A DNA stretch of 57,096 nt from assembly GCA_963922705.1 (NCBI GenBank), contig CAWUJS010000006.1, forward strand, positions 1-57,096, in the 5' to 3' direction. Of this stretch, positions 1 to 7,865 are shown piece by piece. This DNA is from TMED27 sp963922705. Lineage in GTDB: Bacteria > Pseudomonadota > Alphaproteobacteria > Micavibrionales > Micavibrionaceae. Each line of letters starts with the position of its first letter. Position 1 is the first letter of the stretch. Below the pieces are notes generated by a model that was given only the letters and a program-made list of their open reading frames with translations, was not told the DNA's origin and did no database searches. The translations under genes and the position numbers were made by a program.

Positions 1-30
1 AAGACACAAGCTAGATTGTTAACGAGCTCT

Positions 31-96
31 GTCATCCCCGCGAAAGCGGGGATCTCATCCTTAAATCGAGGAGATCCCGGCGTTCGCCGGGATGAC
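31..96. repeat. REP-like palindrome, GTCATCCCCGC type
   Basis: A 66-bp near-perfect palindrome begins GTCATCCCCGCG and ends CGCCGGGATGAC. It is two small hairpins (CCCCGCGAAAGCGGGG and CCCGGCGTTCGCCGGG) in inverted order around an AT-rich centre. The same family recurs near 31690, 54810 and 56948, and inside ligA. Such elements are intergenic extragenic palindromes in many alphaproteobacteria. Confidence 0.85.
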
Positions 97-196
97 GTGT
101 GTGGGGTGACAAGAGAGGGAGTGAGATGACGATGGTTTTTACAAGCCATCAGTTCAAATGCAATCGCCATGGTTGATGCAATCTTGTTTCGTCTAA

Positions 197-235
197 GAGA
201 TTGCCGCGTCAGCCTTCGGCTTCCTCGCAATGACA
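197..235. repeat. Partial palindrome, GTCATTGCGAG type
   Basis: This is a half copy of the element at 249-329. It carries the arm that reads from GAGATTGCCGCG to CTCGCAATGACA and lacks the opposite arm. Confidence 0.75.
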
Positions 236-248
236 ATCCCGTTTTATC

Positions 249-329
249 CGTCATTGCGAGCGCCTGCGAAGCAATCTATTCATCGCTAAGGAGATTGCCG
301 CGTCAGCCTTTGGCTTCCTCGCAATGACA
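249..329. repeat. Full palindrome, GTCATTGCGAG type
   Basis: An 81-bp element begins CGTCATTGCGAG and ends CTCGCAATGACA. The inner pair GCAATCT...AGATTGC gives an extended stem. A truncated copy is at 57047-57096, a decayed copy at 7824-7849, and a half copy is translated inside murE (3751-3780). Its translated form resembles the peptides of Rickettsia palindromic elements. Confidence 0.85.
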
Positions 330-410
330 AATCTCGAAGCGATACTTCTTCTTGCAATGCAACCGGCTTGGCCGCAGGGTCTTCATAAAATCAAAAAAAC
401 TGCCCAAAAC

Positions 411-573
411 GATTCCCCCACAATAAAAAATATGTGCACAACTTGCCTGCGACTCGGCAGGAAAATTGACGAATCCTTTATGCAAATGATACTTCTAAAA
501 GAGTCAAGGCTTGTTCTTTAGCCTTATCTCGAGTCCCAAACGATTCGCATAAACAAGAAAAGTTTTACGATTC
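411..573. promoter_or_regulatory. Cluster of six GANTC (CcrM-type) sites upstream of rsmH
   Basis: GANTC occurs at 411, 471, 501, 531, 542 and 569, six sites in about 165 bp, where well under one is expected by base composition. GANTC is the target of the cell-cycle methyltransferase CcrM in alphaproteobacteria, and promoter methylation feeds into GcrA-dependent transcription. The position just before the division cluster suggests methylation-dependent control. No coding capacity is seen in 330-611. Confidence 0.5.
466..493 (+). promoter_or_regulatory. Putative sigma70 promoter for the dcw cluster
   Basis: TTGACG (466-471) and GATACT (488-493) are separated by 16 bp. The -35 matches 5 of 6 and the -10 matches 4 of 6 consensus bases. 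It lies inside the GANTC cluster, about 120 bp before rsmH. Confidence 0.35.
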
Positions 574-611
574 GATCCGTATTGTATTTGTTCAAAAGGG
601 TTCAAAAGTTG

Positions 612-1532
612 GTGCATTATCCTGTCATGTTACCTGAGGTTTTGGAGTCTCTATCCCCTGTGGATGGAGGGATTTATGTTGATGGAACCTTCGGGGCAGG
701 TGGCTATGCGAGGGCAATATTGGATGCGGCGGATTGCAGCGTGGTTGCCATTGACCGCGATCCTGATGCGCAAAAACGCGCCGATACTATTCAGAGTGCG
801 CTGAAAAATGACCGCCTGATATTCCTGCGCGGCTGTTTTGGCGATGTGGAAACCCTCCTGCAAGAGGCGTGTATTGGCAAGATTGATGGCTTTGTCCTTG
901 ATCTCGGCGTGTCCTCCTTCCAGCTGGACGAGGCAGAGCGCGGCTTTTCCTTTCGTTATGATGCGCCGCTTGATATGCGCATGGATTCCCACGGCGGTCA
1001 AACGGCTGCGGATCTTGTGAATGCTATCGATGAAAAAGAGCTGGCTGACTTGATTTACCGCTATGGAGAGGAGCGAAAATCGCGCCAGATTGCAAGGCGC
1101 GTGGTTGAAATGCGCCGTGAAAAACCCATCGCCACAACATTTGATCTCGCGGAGATCGTGCGGGGTTGTGTTCCGAAATCGCGTGATAGTATTGACCCTG
1201 CCACCCGTACATTTCAGGCTTTGCGCATTGCGGTCAATGATGAGCTTGGCGAGCTGGAGCGCGCATTAGAAGCGGCAGAGGCGATCTTAAAGCCCGGTGG
1301 TAAGATGGTGGTCGTGTCTTTTCACTCCCTCGAAGATGGTATGGTTAAGCGCTTTTTCCGCGATAAATCGGGCGGGGCAGGGGTGTCGCGCTATCAGCCC
1401 GAGGAAAATACGCCTGTTACATTTGAATTACTCACCCGTAAAGCAATAAAGCCATCCTCCGAGGAGCTTGCCGAAAATTCCCGTTCTCGATCTGCGCGTC
1501 TGCGCGCTGCAAAATATCTGGGGGCGGCATGA
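612..1532 (+). CDS. rsmH: 16S rRNA (cytosine1402-N4)-methyltransferase RsmH
   Basis: RsmH (MraW) uses SAM to N4-methylate C1402 in the P site of 16S rRNA and is the usual second gene of the dcw cluster. The 306-residue protein opens with the family start HYPVMLPEVLESL, followed by the SAM loop VDGTFGAGGYARA (about residues 23-35), and later has DLGVSSFQLD and VVSFHSLED. I chose GTG 612 because it gives the family N-terminus and follows an AAAAGGG stretch; TTG 609 is nearly as good, while TTG 582 has no ribosome site. It overlaps ftsL by 4 bp (ATGA). No mraZ lies upstream, which is unusual for a dcw cluster. Confidence 0.95.
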   Translation: MHYPVMLPEVLESLSPVDGGIYVDGTFGAGGYARAILDAADCSVVAIDRDPDAQKRADTIQSALKNDRLIFLRGCFGDVETLLQEACIGKIDGFVLDLGVSSFQLDEAERGFSFRYDAPLDMRMDSHGGQTAADLVNAIDEKELADLIYRYGEERKSRQIARRVVEMRREKPIATTFDLAEIVRGCVPKSRDSIDPATRTFQALRIAVNDELGELERALEAAEAILKPGGKMVVVSFHSLEDGMVKRFFRDKSGGAGVSRYQPEENTPVTFELLTRKAIKPSSEELAENSRSRSARLRAAKYLGAA

Positions 1533-1876
1533 AGAAATTTAGCCTGAAGAATTTTGTTATTTTTGCACTTGCCGGGCTGTCGGGGGCGGCGCTCTTGCAT
1601 ACATCGCAAAATGTGCAACATGCCGAGGAAGTTTTGGCGAAAATGCAAAGAGAGTTGGCGCATGAAGAAGAGGCTATGCGTGTTTTGCGTGCGGAATGGG
1701 CGTATTTAAACCGCCCGGAACGCCTTGAGAGACTAGCAGAGGAATTCCTGGAGCTTGTTCCGCCTGCGCCAGATAAAATGCCGGAGAATATGCGTGATGC
1801 CGCCTCATCACTGCAAGAGGGCATAATCAACGAAGAGCAAGCGCAGCCTGTTCGTTATCAGGAGGAGGCGCCATGA
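1529..1876 (+). CDS. ftsL: Cell division protein FtsL
   Basis: This 115-residue bitopic protein has a short cytoplasmic start, one membrane helix (about residues 8-26) and a periplasmic coiled coil rich in Glu, Arg and Leu (about 30-85). FtsL forms the FtsQLB complex that activates septal FtsWI. The ID rests on size, topology and position between rsmH and ftsI, plus the alphaproteobacterial pattern EWAYLNRPERLERLAEE. Its start overlaps the rsmH stop and its stop overlaps the ftsI start, so translation is probably coupled. The family is weakly conserved. Confidence 0.9.
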   Translation: MKKFSLKNFVIFALAGLSGAALLHTSQNVQHAEEVLAKMQRELAHEEEAMRVLRAEWAYLNRPERLERLAEEFLELVPPAPDKMPENMRDAASSLQEGIINEEQAQPVRYQEEAP

Positions 1877-3600
1877 TTTTTATGCGCCGTATCCGTCAAA
1901 ACCCCTCTTATCTGAAAGGTGAAAAATCCTCGGCGCTGGAGCTTGCCCATGGTCGCCTTGTTTTAATGAGCGGTGTTTTCGGGCTGGTGTATTTATTGAT
2001 TGCCTTAAGGGCGCTCGATCTTTCCGTCATTCAGGCGCAAAAAATTGACCCTGAATTGCGTCTTGCTGATCGTGTGGCTTCTGCCCCGGATTCCTATCCC
2101 GTCAATGGACAAACTGCAATGCGTGCCGATATTGTTGATCGCAATGGCGTGATGCTGGCCACGACCCTAAAAACAGCCTCATTATTCGCCGATACGCGCT
2201 TTATCGCGGAACCTGAACAAGCGGCAAAAGCGCTTAATAAAATCTTTCCGCATATGCCGTATGGCGATCTTTTACAAAAACTGCAAAGTGGAAAAAGCTT
2301 TGTCTGGCTCAAGCGCAACATTACCCCGGATGAGCAAAAGCGCATTCTTGAGATTGGCGAGCCGGGGTTAGCATTCGAGCAATCCACGCGCCGCTATTAC
2401 CCGCAAGAATCCCTTGCCGGACATTTGCTTGGTTACACCAATGTTGATAGCAACGGGCTTTCCGGTGTTGAACGCAGCTTTGATGCGTATTTGGGACAAG
2501 GGAAAAAGCCGCTGCGCCTAAGTCTTGATATCCGTTTTCAGCATGCTTTGCGCCGCGAGATGCAAGCCGCCATGGATGAGTTTCGTGCCATCGGGGCGGC
2601 TGGCGTCATTATGGATGTCCGCAATGGCGAAATTCTCGCTGGTGTCTCGCTGCCTGATTTTAACCCGCATGATATGAATAATGCCGATAAGAATCAGAGC
2701 TTTTCCCGCTTAACGCAAGGCGCATACGAGCTTGGCTCGGTCTTTAAAATTTTTTCAACGGCGGCGTTTCTTGAAATCCGTAATATGCCAATGCACACAA
2801 AATTCGATGCCCGCGAGCCGATCAGAAAAGGGCGTTTTACGATCAATGACTTCCATGCGCAAAAACGGATTTTAACCATTCCCGAAGTCTTCATGCATTC
2901 ATCCAATATCGGAACAGCGATGATGGCAGAAGCCATAGGCGGCGATGCTTTGCAGAAATTTTATTATGATCTTGGTGTCATGACGCCTATGGATTTTGAA
3001 ATCAAGGAAGTCGCAAGGCCGCTTGTACCAAATCCATGGCGTGAAATTTCGACATTAACGGCCTCTTATGGGCATGGCGTTTCGACAACGCCTTTACAGC
3101 TTGCTGCCGGGGTGTCTTCTGTGGTGAATGGTGGCTATTTGGTGACGCCGCGCCTTGTGCTATCAGATGAGCCGCAAGATAACCCTGAAATTCGTATCCT
3201 AAGCGAAGAGACATCCCATAAAATGCGCCAGCTTTTGCGCATTGTCGTCAGCGAGGGTACAGGCTCCAAAGCAGCCGTCAAAGGCTATAAAGTCGGCGGC
3301 AAGACAGGTACAGCAGAAAAAATCGTGGGCGGTCGCTATGACAATGATAAAAAACTCTCATCTTTTGTCGGGATTTTTCCATCGGATGCGCCTAAATATG
3401 CGGTTTATATCATGGTGGATGAACCCAAAGGCCATAAAGGCACATGGGGATATGCAACCGGCGGCTGGGTGGCTGCGCCTGCTGTGGCGCGTATAATCGC
3501 CTCCATTGCCGCGATAGAGGGTTTAATGCCTTCCACAGAAAACGCAAACCCTTTTGGTTCGGCCTTGAAGCAATATATTGCGGCGGAGGCGGTGCCATGA
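1873..3600 (+). CDS. ftsI: Septal peptidoglycan transpeptidase FtsI (PBP3)
   Basis: FtsI crosslinks septal peptidoglycan in the periplasm together with the glycosyltransferase FtsW. The 575-residue protein has a membrane anchor near residues 30-50, a pedestal domain (about 70-210) and a class B transpeptidase domain. The three active-site motifs are present: SVFK (Ser289, Lys292), SSN (343-345) and KTG (477-479, in GGKTGTAEK). ATG 1873 follows a strong AGGAGGAGG ribosome site. The gene overlaps both neighbours by 4 bp. Confidence 0.97.
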   Translation: MIFMRRIRQNPSYLKGEKSSALELAHGRLVLMSGVFGLVYLLIALRALDLSVIQAQKIDPELRLADRVASAPDSYPVNGQTAMRADIVDRNGVMLATTLKTASLFADTRFIAEPEQAAKALNKIFPHMPYGDLLQKLQSGKSFVWLKRNITPDEQKRILEIGEPGLAFEQSTRRYYPQESLAGHLLGYTNVDSNGLSGVERSFDAYLGQGKKPLRLSLDIRFQHALRREMQAAMDEFRAIGAAGVIMDVRNGEILAGVSLPDFNPHDMNNADKNQSFSRLTQGAYELGSVFKIFSTAAFLEIRNMPMHTKFDAREPIRKGRFTINDFHAQKRILTIPEVFMHSSNIGTAMMAEAIGGDALQKFYYDLGVMTPMDFEIKEVARPLVPNPWREISTLTASYGHGVSTTPLQLAAGVSSVVNGGYLVTPRLVLSDEPQDNPEIRILSEETSHKMRQLLRIVVSEGTGSKAAVKGYKVGGKTGTAEKIVGGRYDNDKKLSSFVGIFPSDAPKYAVYIMVDEPKGHKGTWGYATGGWVAAPAVARIIASIAAIEGLMPSTENANPFGSALKQYIAAEAVP

Positions 3601-5003
3601 TTGATATCTCAGAGATAAAAGGCATAACTCAAGATAGCCGCGCCGTTGAGCCGGGCTTTCTTTTTGCGGCCTTTAAAGGTGAGAAAAGTGATGGCCGTGA
3701 TTTTATCCCGCAAGCGATTGCAAATGGCGCATCGCATATACTCGCCGATACGTCATTGCGAGCATCAGCGAAGCAATCTGGTGACAGTGTTCACTATATC
3801 TTCGATGAAAACCCCCGCAAAACATTCGCCCATTTGGTTGCCCAATTCTACCCGAAGCAGCCCGCTAACATTGCGGCAGTCACGGGCACAAATGGCAAAA
3901 CATCTGTCGTGCATTTTGTTGAACAAATCTGGCATGTTTTGGGCTTTAAGGCCGTATCATTGGGCACGTTATCGGGTGGTATGACAACATCCGACCCGCT
4001 CACCTTGCATCAAAATTTAACACAGCTAAAGGATGAGGGCATCACGCATCTTGCGATGGAAGCTTCCTCGCACGGTCTTCATCAATATCGCCTTGATGGC
4101 GCTAATATAAAAGCGGCAGGTTTTACAAATCTCTCCCGCGATCATCTCGATTATCACACTGATATGGATGATTATCTCGCCGCTAAAACCCGCCTTTTTA
4201 CAGAGCTTTTAGAGCCGTCAGGGATTGCAATTTTGAATGCGGATATCCCCGAATTTGAGACATTAAAAGCGCAAATCAAAACAAAAATATGGACATATGG
4301 GCGCAAAGGGAATGCGTTTCAGATCATCTCTATTACCCCAATGCCGCAAGGACAAGAATGTGAGCTTAAAATACTAAACGAGACGCACCGTATTTATTTA
4401 AATTTAGTCGGGGAATTTCAAACCTATAACGCATTATGTGCGCTTGCGCTTGTTTTATCTGATCAAACGATTGATAAGGAAAAAGCAATCAGGGCGCTTG
4501 AGAGCTTAAAAGGCGCACCGGGGCGCTTGCAATATGTTCAAGACCATCCATCCGGCGCCGCGATTTATGTTGATTATGCGCACACGCCCGATGCGCTGGA
4601 GCATGTGCTCAAAGCATTACGCCCCCACACTGAAAACAGGCTTATTTGCCTGTTTGGCTGTGGCGGTGATCGCGACAAGGGAAAGCGTTCCGAAATGGGG
4701 CGTATCGTAAATAATCTTGCAGATGCGCTAGTCATCACGGACGATAATCCGCGTAGCGAAAACCCGGCCTCTATACGCGCTGAAATTCTATCAGGCGCAC
4801 CATCCGCAACCGAGATCCCCGATCGCCGGGAAGCCATCCACCAAACCATCAAAACGCTTAAAACGGGCGATGTGCTTGTCATCGCAGGGAAAGGCCATGA
4901 GCAAGGGCAAATTTTTGCTGATCGCACAGACCCTTTTAACGATGTCACCGAAGCCCAAACCGCTATTCAAAATTTACAAAAAGGAGCAAGACATGAACAT
5001 TAA
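3597..5003 (+). CDS. murE: UDP-MurNAc-L-Ala-D-Glu:meso-DAP ligase MurE
   Basis: MurE adds meso-diaminopimelate to UDP-MurNAc-L-Ala-D-Glu in the cytoplasm. The 468-residue protein has the ATP loop TGTNGKT (96-102), the carbamylated-Lys region YLAAKTRLF (Lys197) and the DAP-selecting motif DNPR (383-386), so DAP rather than lysine is the substrate. ATG 3597 overlaps the ftsI stop; an upstream extension of the frame lies inside ftsI and is not a real start. Residues 52-62 (TSLRASAKQSG) in the first domain are encoded by a palindromic repeat (3751-3780), so the N-terminal domain carries an inserted peptide. The stop overlaps the next gene by 11 bp. Confidence 0.97.
   Translation: MIDISEIKGITQDSRAVEPGFLFAAFKGEKSDGRDFIPQAIANGASHILADTSLRASAKQSGDSVHYIFDENPRKTFAHLVAQFYPKQPANIAAVTGTNGKTSVVHFVEQIWHVLGFKAVSLGTLSGGMTTSDPLTLHQNLTQLKDEGITHLAMEASSHGLHQYRLDGANIKAAGFTNLSRDHLDYHTDMDDYLAAKTRLFTELLEPSGIAILNADIPEFETLKAQIKTKIWTYGRKGNAFQIISITPMPQGQECELKILNETHRIYLNLVGEFQTYNALCALALVLSDQTIDKEKAIRALESLKGAPGRLQYVQDHPSGAAIYVDYAHTPDALEHVLKALRPHTENRLICLFGCGGDRDKGKRSEMGRIVNNLADALVITDDNPRSENPASIRAEILSGAPSATEIPDRREAIHQTIKTLKTGDVLVIAGKGHEQGQIFADRTDPFNDVTEAQTAIQNLQKGARHEH
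3751..3780. repeat. Palindromic element translated inside murE
   Basis: The segment begins CGTCATTGCGAGC and ends GCGAAGCAATCT, matching the left arm of the intergenic element at 249-329 apart from a 4-base centre. It is in frame and adds about 11 residues to MurE domain 1 without a stop. Confidence 0.8.
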
Positions 5004-5466
5004 TAACAGGACCTTATGGTCATCCTTAAAGGTCAGGGGAGCAACGGTCAGCGTTAAGCGTCCCCCGCGTGCACCATATACGGTTTTAAAAGTTGCAAGC
5101 CTTATCGATACAGGGCGTAGCAGCCAGACTGTTGTCCTCGAAAATGCTTTTCCGGGTTTGCAGGAAAATGACTACGACCTTAGAAAAATTGCGGACAAGC
5201 TGCGCAATAATCAAATGACTATTCCTCCCAAAATTGCCAATTTGAATTGCGTGTTTACAGGCAGAAGACCACGTTTGGTGAATGACGCACAAATGGCGCT
5301 CAAAGAAATGGCGGGGCATAACAAATTAATCCCCGTCATACCGGAAATTATCGCACCCGGTGATTATGTGATCTTTCGTCATTTGACGAATCGTGGTTGT
5401 TTTAAACTATCCGGCATGATGCGCGCTATATCGCCTGTCAGGAAAAAGAAAACCGAGAACATATAG
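4993..5466 (+). CDS. Unknown 157-residue protein in the murF position
   Basis: I do not recognise this family. The start ATG 4993 follows AAAAAGGAG and overlaps the murE end, and the stop lies 7 bp before mraY, so it belongs to the operon. The protein is basic, with no signal peptide or membrane helix. It has RPPRAPYTVLKVASLID near the start, a VFTGRRPRLVND stretch and a charged end, RKKKTEN. It has no Mur-ligase ATP loop and is far shorter than MurF. It sits exactly where murF normally lies, between murE and mraY. A structural or regulatory partner of MraY or MurE is conceivable but unsupported. Confidence 0.75.
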   Translation: MNINNRTLWSSLKVRGATVSVKRPPRAPYTVLKVASLIDTGRSSQTVVLENAFPGLQENDYDLRKIADKLRNNQMTIPPKIANLNCVFTGRRPRLVNDAQMALKEMAGHNKLIPVIPEIIAPGDYVIFRHLTNRGCFKLSGMMRAISPVRKKKTENI

Positions 5467-5473
5467 GACATCA

Positions 5474-6556
5474 ATGCTCTATCATCTACTCACGCCATTA
5501 GGTAATGATTTCATTATTTTTAACCTGTTTAATTACCTTACATTTCGAACAGGTGGAGCCATCATGACAGCCGCCATTATCGGGTTTGTCATTGGCCCAA
5601 AAATTATTACATGGCTCAAAAACAAGCAAGGCGAAGGTCAGCCATTACGCGATATTGGCCCGGATCATGCTCATAAACACGGTACACCAACCATGGGCGG
5701 GTTGATGATTTTGATCTCGGCAAGTATTGCCACGCTTTTATGGTCGGATTTATCCAATCATTATGTCTGGATGATTATGCTGGTTTTTATTGGCTTTGGC
5801 CTAATTGGTTTTGCGGATGATTATAAAAAGCTTACCAAACGCTCCCATGAAGGCGTATCCGGCAAGGTCAGGTTAGCACTCGAAGCGCTTATCGCTCTTG
5901 CTGCATTTGGGATTATATCACAAATGAATGATTGGTCATTTACATCCGGGCTTGCCATTCCATTTGTCAAAGACTTTCTCATTCCGCTTGGATTACTCAT
6001 TATTCCTTTTTCCATTTTAGTGATTGTCGGATCATCCAATGCAGTTAACTTGACCGATGGTCTGGACGGGCTTGCGATCGTTCCGGTGATGATCGCAGCG
6101 GCATGTTTTGGCGTGATTAGCTATCTTGTCGGGAATGTAAAATTCGCCGAATATCTCCAAATTCATTATGTTTTCGGAACAGGAGAGCTTGCAATATTCT
6201 GCGGCGCGATTATCGGCGCTGGTATGGGGTTTTTATGGCATAACGCCCCCCCCGCAGCCGTCTTTATGGGCGATACAGGATCGCTTTCACTGGGAGCATC
6301 TTTGGGCGCAATGGCGGTTGCAACAAAGCATGAAATCGTGCTTGCCATTATTGGCGGCCTATTTGTCCTTGAAACGCTTTCAGTTATAATACAAGTCGCA
6401 TCGTTCAAATTAACGGGCAAGCGTGTTTTCGCGATGGCTCCGCTGCATCATCATTTTGAGAAAAAAGGCTGGTCAGAGCCGCAAATCGTCATTCGTTTCT
6501 GGATCATCGCGGTAATGCTCGCGCTTGTTGGTATGGCTACATTAAAGTTAAGATAA
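5474..6556 (+). CDS. mraY: Phospho-MurNAc-pentapeptide transferase MraY
   Basis: MraY transfers phospho-MurNAc-pentapeptide from UDP to undecaprenyl phosphate and makes lipid I on the inner face of the membrane. The 360-residue, ten-helix protein has the family signatures GTPTMGG, the catalytic FADDYKK, NLTDGLDGLA, FMGDTGSLSLG and APLHHHFEKKGW. ATG 5474 follows ATAGGA at good spacing, and its length is typical. It is followed after 1 bp by murD. Confidence 0.98.
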   Translation: MLYHLLTPLGNDFIIFNLFNYLTFRTGGAIMTAAIIGFVIGPKIITWLKNKQGEGQPLRDIGPDHAHKHGTPTMGGLMILISASIATLLWSDLSNHYVWMIMLVFIGFGLIGFADDYKKLTKRSHEGVSGKVRLALEALIALAAFGIISQMNDWSFTSGLAIPFVKDFLIPLGLLIIPFSILVIVGSSNAVNLTDGLDGLAIVPVMIAAACFGVISYLVGNVKFAEYLQIHYVFGTGELAIFCGAIIGAGMGFLWHNAPPAAVFMGDTGSLSLGASLGAMAVATKHEIVLAIIGGLFVLETLSVIIQVASFKLTGKRVFAMAPLHHHFEKKGWSEPQIVIRFWIIAVMLALVGMATLKLR

Positions 6557-6557
6557 C

Positions 6558-7796
6558 ATGATCGACCTCACTGCTTTTAAAGACTCGCTAAACGGCAAAC
6601 CGGTTGCTTTATTCGGGCTTGGGGTTTCGGGTATTGCAACGCTGGAAGCGCTCATAAAAAACGATATCACCGTTTTCGCCTATGATGACCATGATACCAT
6701 GCATCAAAAAGCCGTTGATATGGGTGCAAAATTAACGCCCCTAAACGTATCGAATTTAGAAGGCTGCGCTTGCCTCATTCTCGCCCCCGGCGTTCCGCTA
6801 ACCCATCCAGAGCCTCATAATGTCGTCAAAGCCGCCCATGCAGCAGGGATTGAAATTATCGGTGATATCGAAATTCTGCATCGCACCAGACACGGGCATA
6901 AAACCATCGGCATTACGGGGACAAACGGGAAATCAACAACAACAGCGCTCCTAACCCATGTGCTCAATGCTTGCGGCAAAAATGCTATGATGGGCGGGAA
7001 TATCGGCGTGCCAGTCTTAAAACTTAATCCCTCCCAAAAAGATACGATTTTTATCCTCGAAATGTCCTCTTATCAAATTGATCTCTGCCCGACATTCTAT
7101 CCCGATATCGGTGTGCTGCTGAATATAACGCCCGACCACATAGACCGTCATGGCAGTTTCGAGAATTACGCAGCGATCAAACACCGTATGATGAAAGGGA
7201 CAAAACATCAAATTTATGCTGAACAATTGGATGAAACCAGACTTACCGGGCATAAATTTCCCATGCTCCCCGGTGATCATAATCAGCAAAATATCCTTTC
7301 TGTTCTGGCTGTTTGTGATCTCTTGTCAATCGATCAGGACAAGGCCATTAAAGCCGTTAAAACCTTCCCCGGTCTTGCTCACCGTCAATATCTGGTGCGC
7401 TCAATCGGCAATGTGCAATATATTAATGACAGCAAAGCCACCAATGCCGAAGCAGCGTCCAAAGCCCTCGCATCGCATGAGAACATATTCTGGATCGTCG
7501 GCGGGCAGTCAAAGGAGGGCGGACTCGCCGGATTGGAATACTATGTATCCAAAATAGAGCATGCTTATCTTATTGGTGAGGCATCCGAAGAATTCCAACA
7601 CTGGATGGATGAACACCAAATACCCGCAACGCAATGCAAAACATTGGATAAAGCAACCAAAGCGGCCCACGCAGCAGCACAAAATCAGAAAACCCCCGCA
7701 ACGGTTTTGCTGTCCCCCGCCTGCGCCTCATGGGATCAATTCAAATCCTTTGAGCATCGCGGCAATGCGTTTATAAAAATTGTGGAGGGTTTGTAA
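6558..7796 (+). CDS. murD: UDP-MurNAc-L-Ala:D-Glu ligase MurD
   Basis: MurD adds D-glutamate to UDP-MurNAc-L-alanine. The 412-residue protein has a Rossmann-like UDP-binding start (FGLGVSGIATLEAL), the ATP loop GITGTNGKSTTTALL near residues 115-128, EMSSYQID, the NITPDHIDRH motif, and a C-terminal domain with YINDSKATNAEA and LLSPACASWDQF. This is a little shorter than the typical 440-460 residues. It lies 1 bp after mraY. Confidence 0.97.
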   Translation: MIDLTAFKDSLNGKPVALFGLGVSGIATLEALIKNDITVFAYDDHDTMHQKAVDMGAKLTPLNVSNLEGCACLILAPGVPLTHPEPHNVVKAAHAAGIEIIGDIEILHRTRHGHKTIGITGTNGKSTTTALLTHVLNACGKNAMMGGNIGVPVLKLNPSQKDTIFILEMSSYQIDLCPTFYPDIGVLLNITPDHIDRHGSFENYAAIKHRMMKGTKHQIYAEQLDETRLTGHKFPMLPGDHNQQNILSVLAVCDLLSIDQDKAIKAVKTFPGLAHRQYLVRSIGNVQYINDSKATNAEAASKALASHENIFWIVGGQSKEGGLAGLEYYVSKIEHAYLIGEASEEFQHWMDEHQIPATQCKTLDKATKAAHAAAQNQKTPATVLLSPACASWDQFKSFEHRGNAFIKIVEGL

Positions 7797-7823
7797 AGGA
7801 ATGCCAATTTTTATTTTCATCCT

Positions 7824-7849
7824 CGTCATATGCATTCCTCACAATGACA
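7824..7849. repeat. Decayed GTCATTGCGAG-type palindrome
   Basis: CGTCAT and CACAATGACA flank a short centre in the murD-ftsW gap. It looks like the two ends of the 249-329 element with the middle lost. Confidence 0.45.
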
Positions 7850-7865
7850 GAGAAAGGCGTATAAA

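Noticed and set aside
324..521. 65-residue frame in the leader of the dcw cluster
   Set aside because: It starts inside a palindromic element, has no ribosome site and has no protein-like character.
582..611. TTG 582 as the rsmH start
   Set aside because: It has no ribosome site, and the family N-terminus HYPVMLPEVL begins at GTG 612.
3444..3596. Upstream extension of the murE frame
   Set aside because: It lies inside ftsI and has no ribosome site. ATG 3597 overlaps the ftsI stop and gives the family N-terminus.
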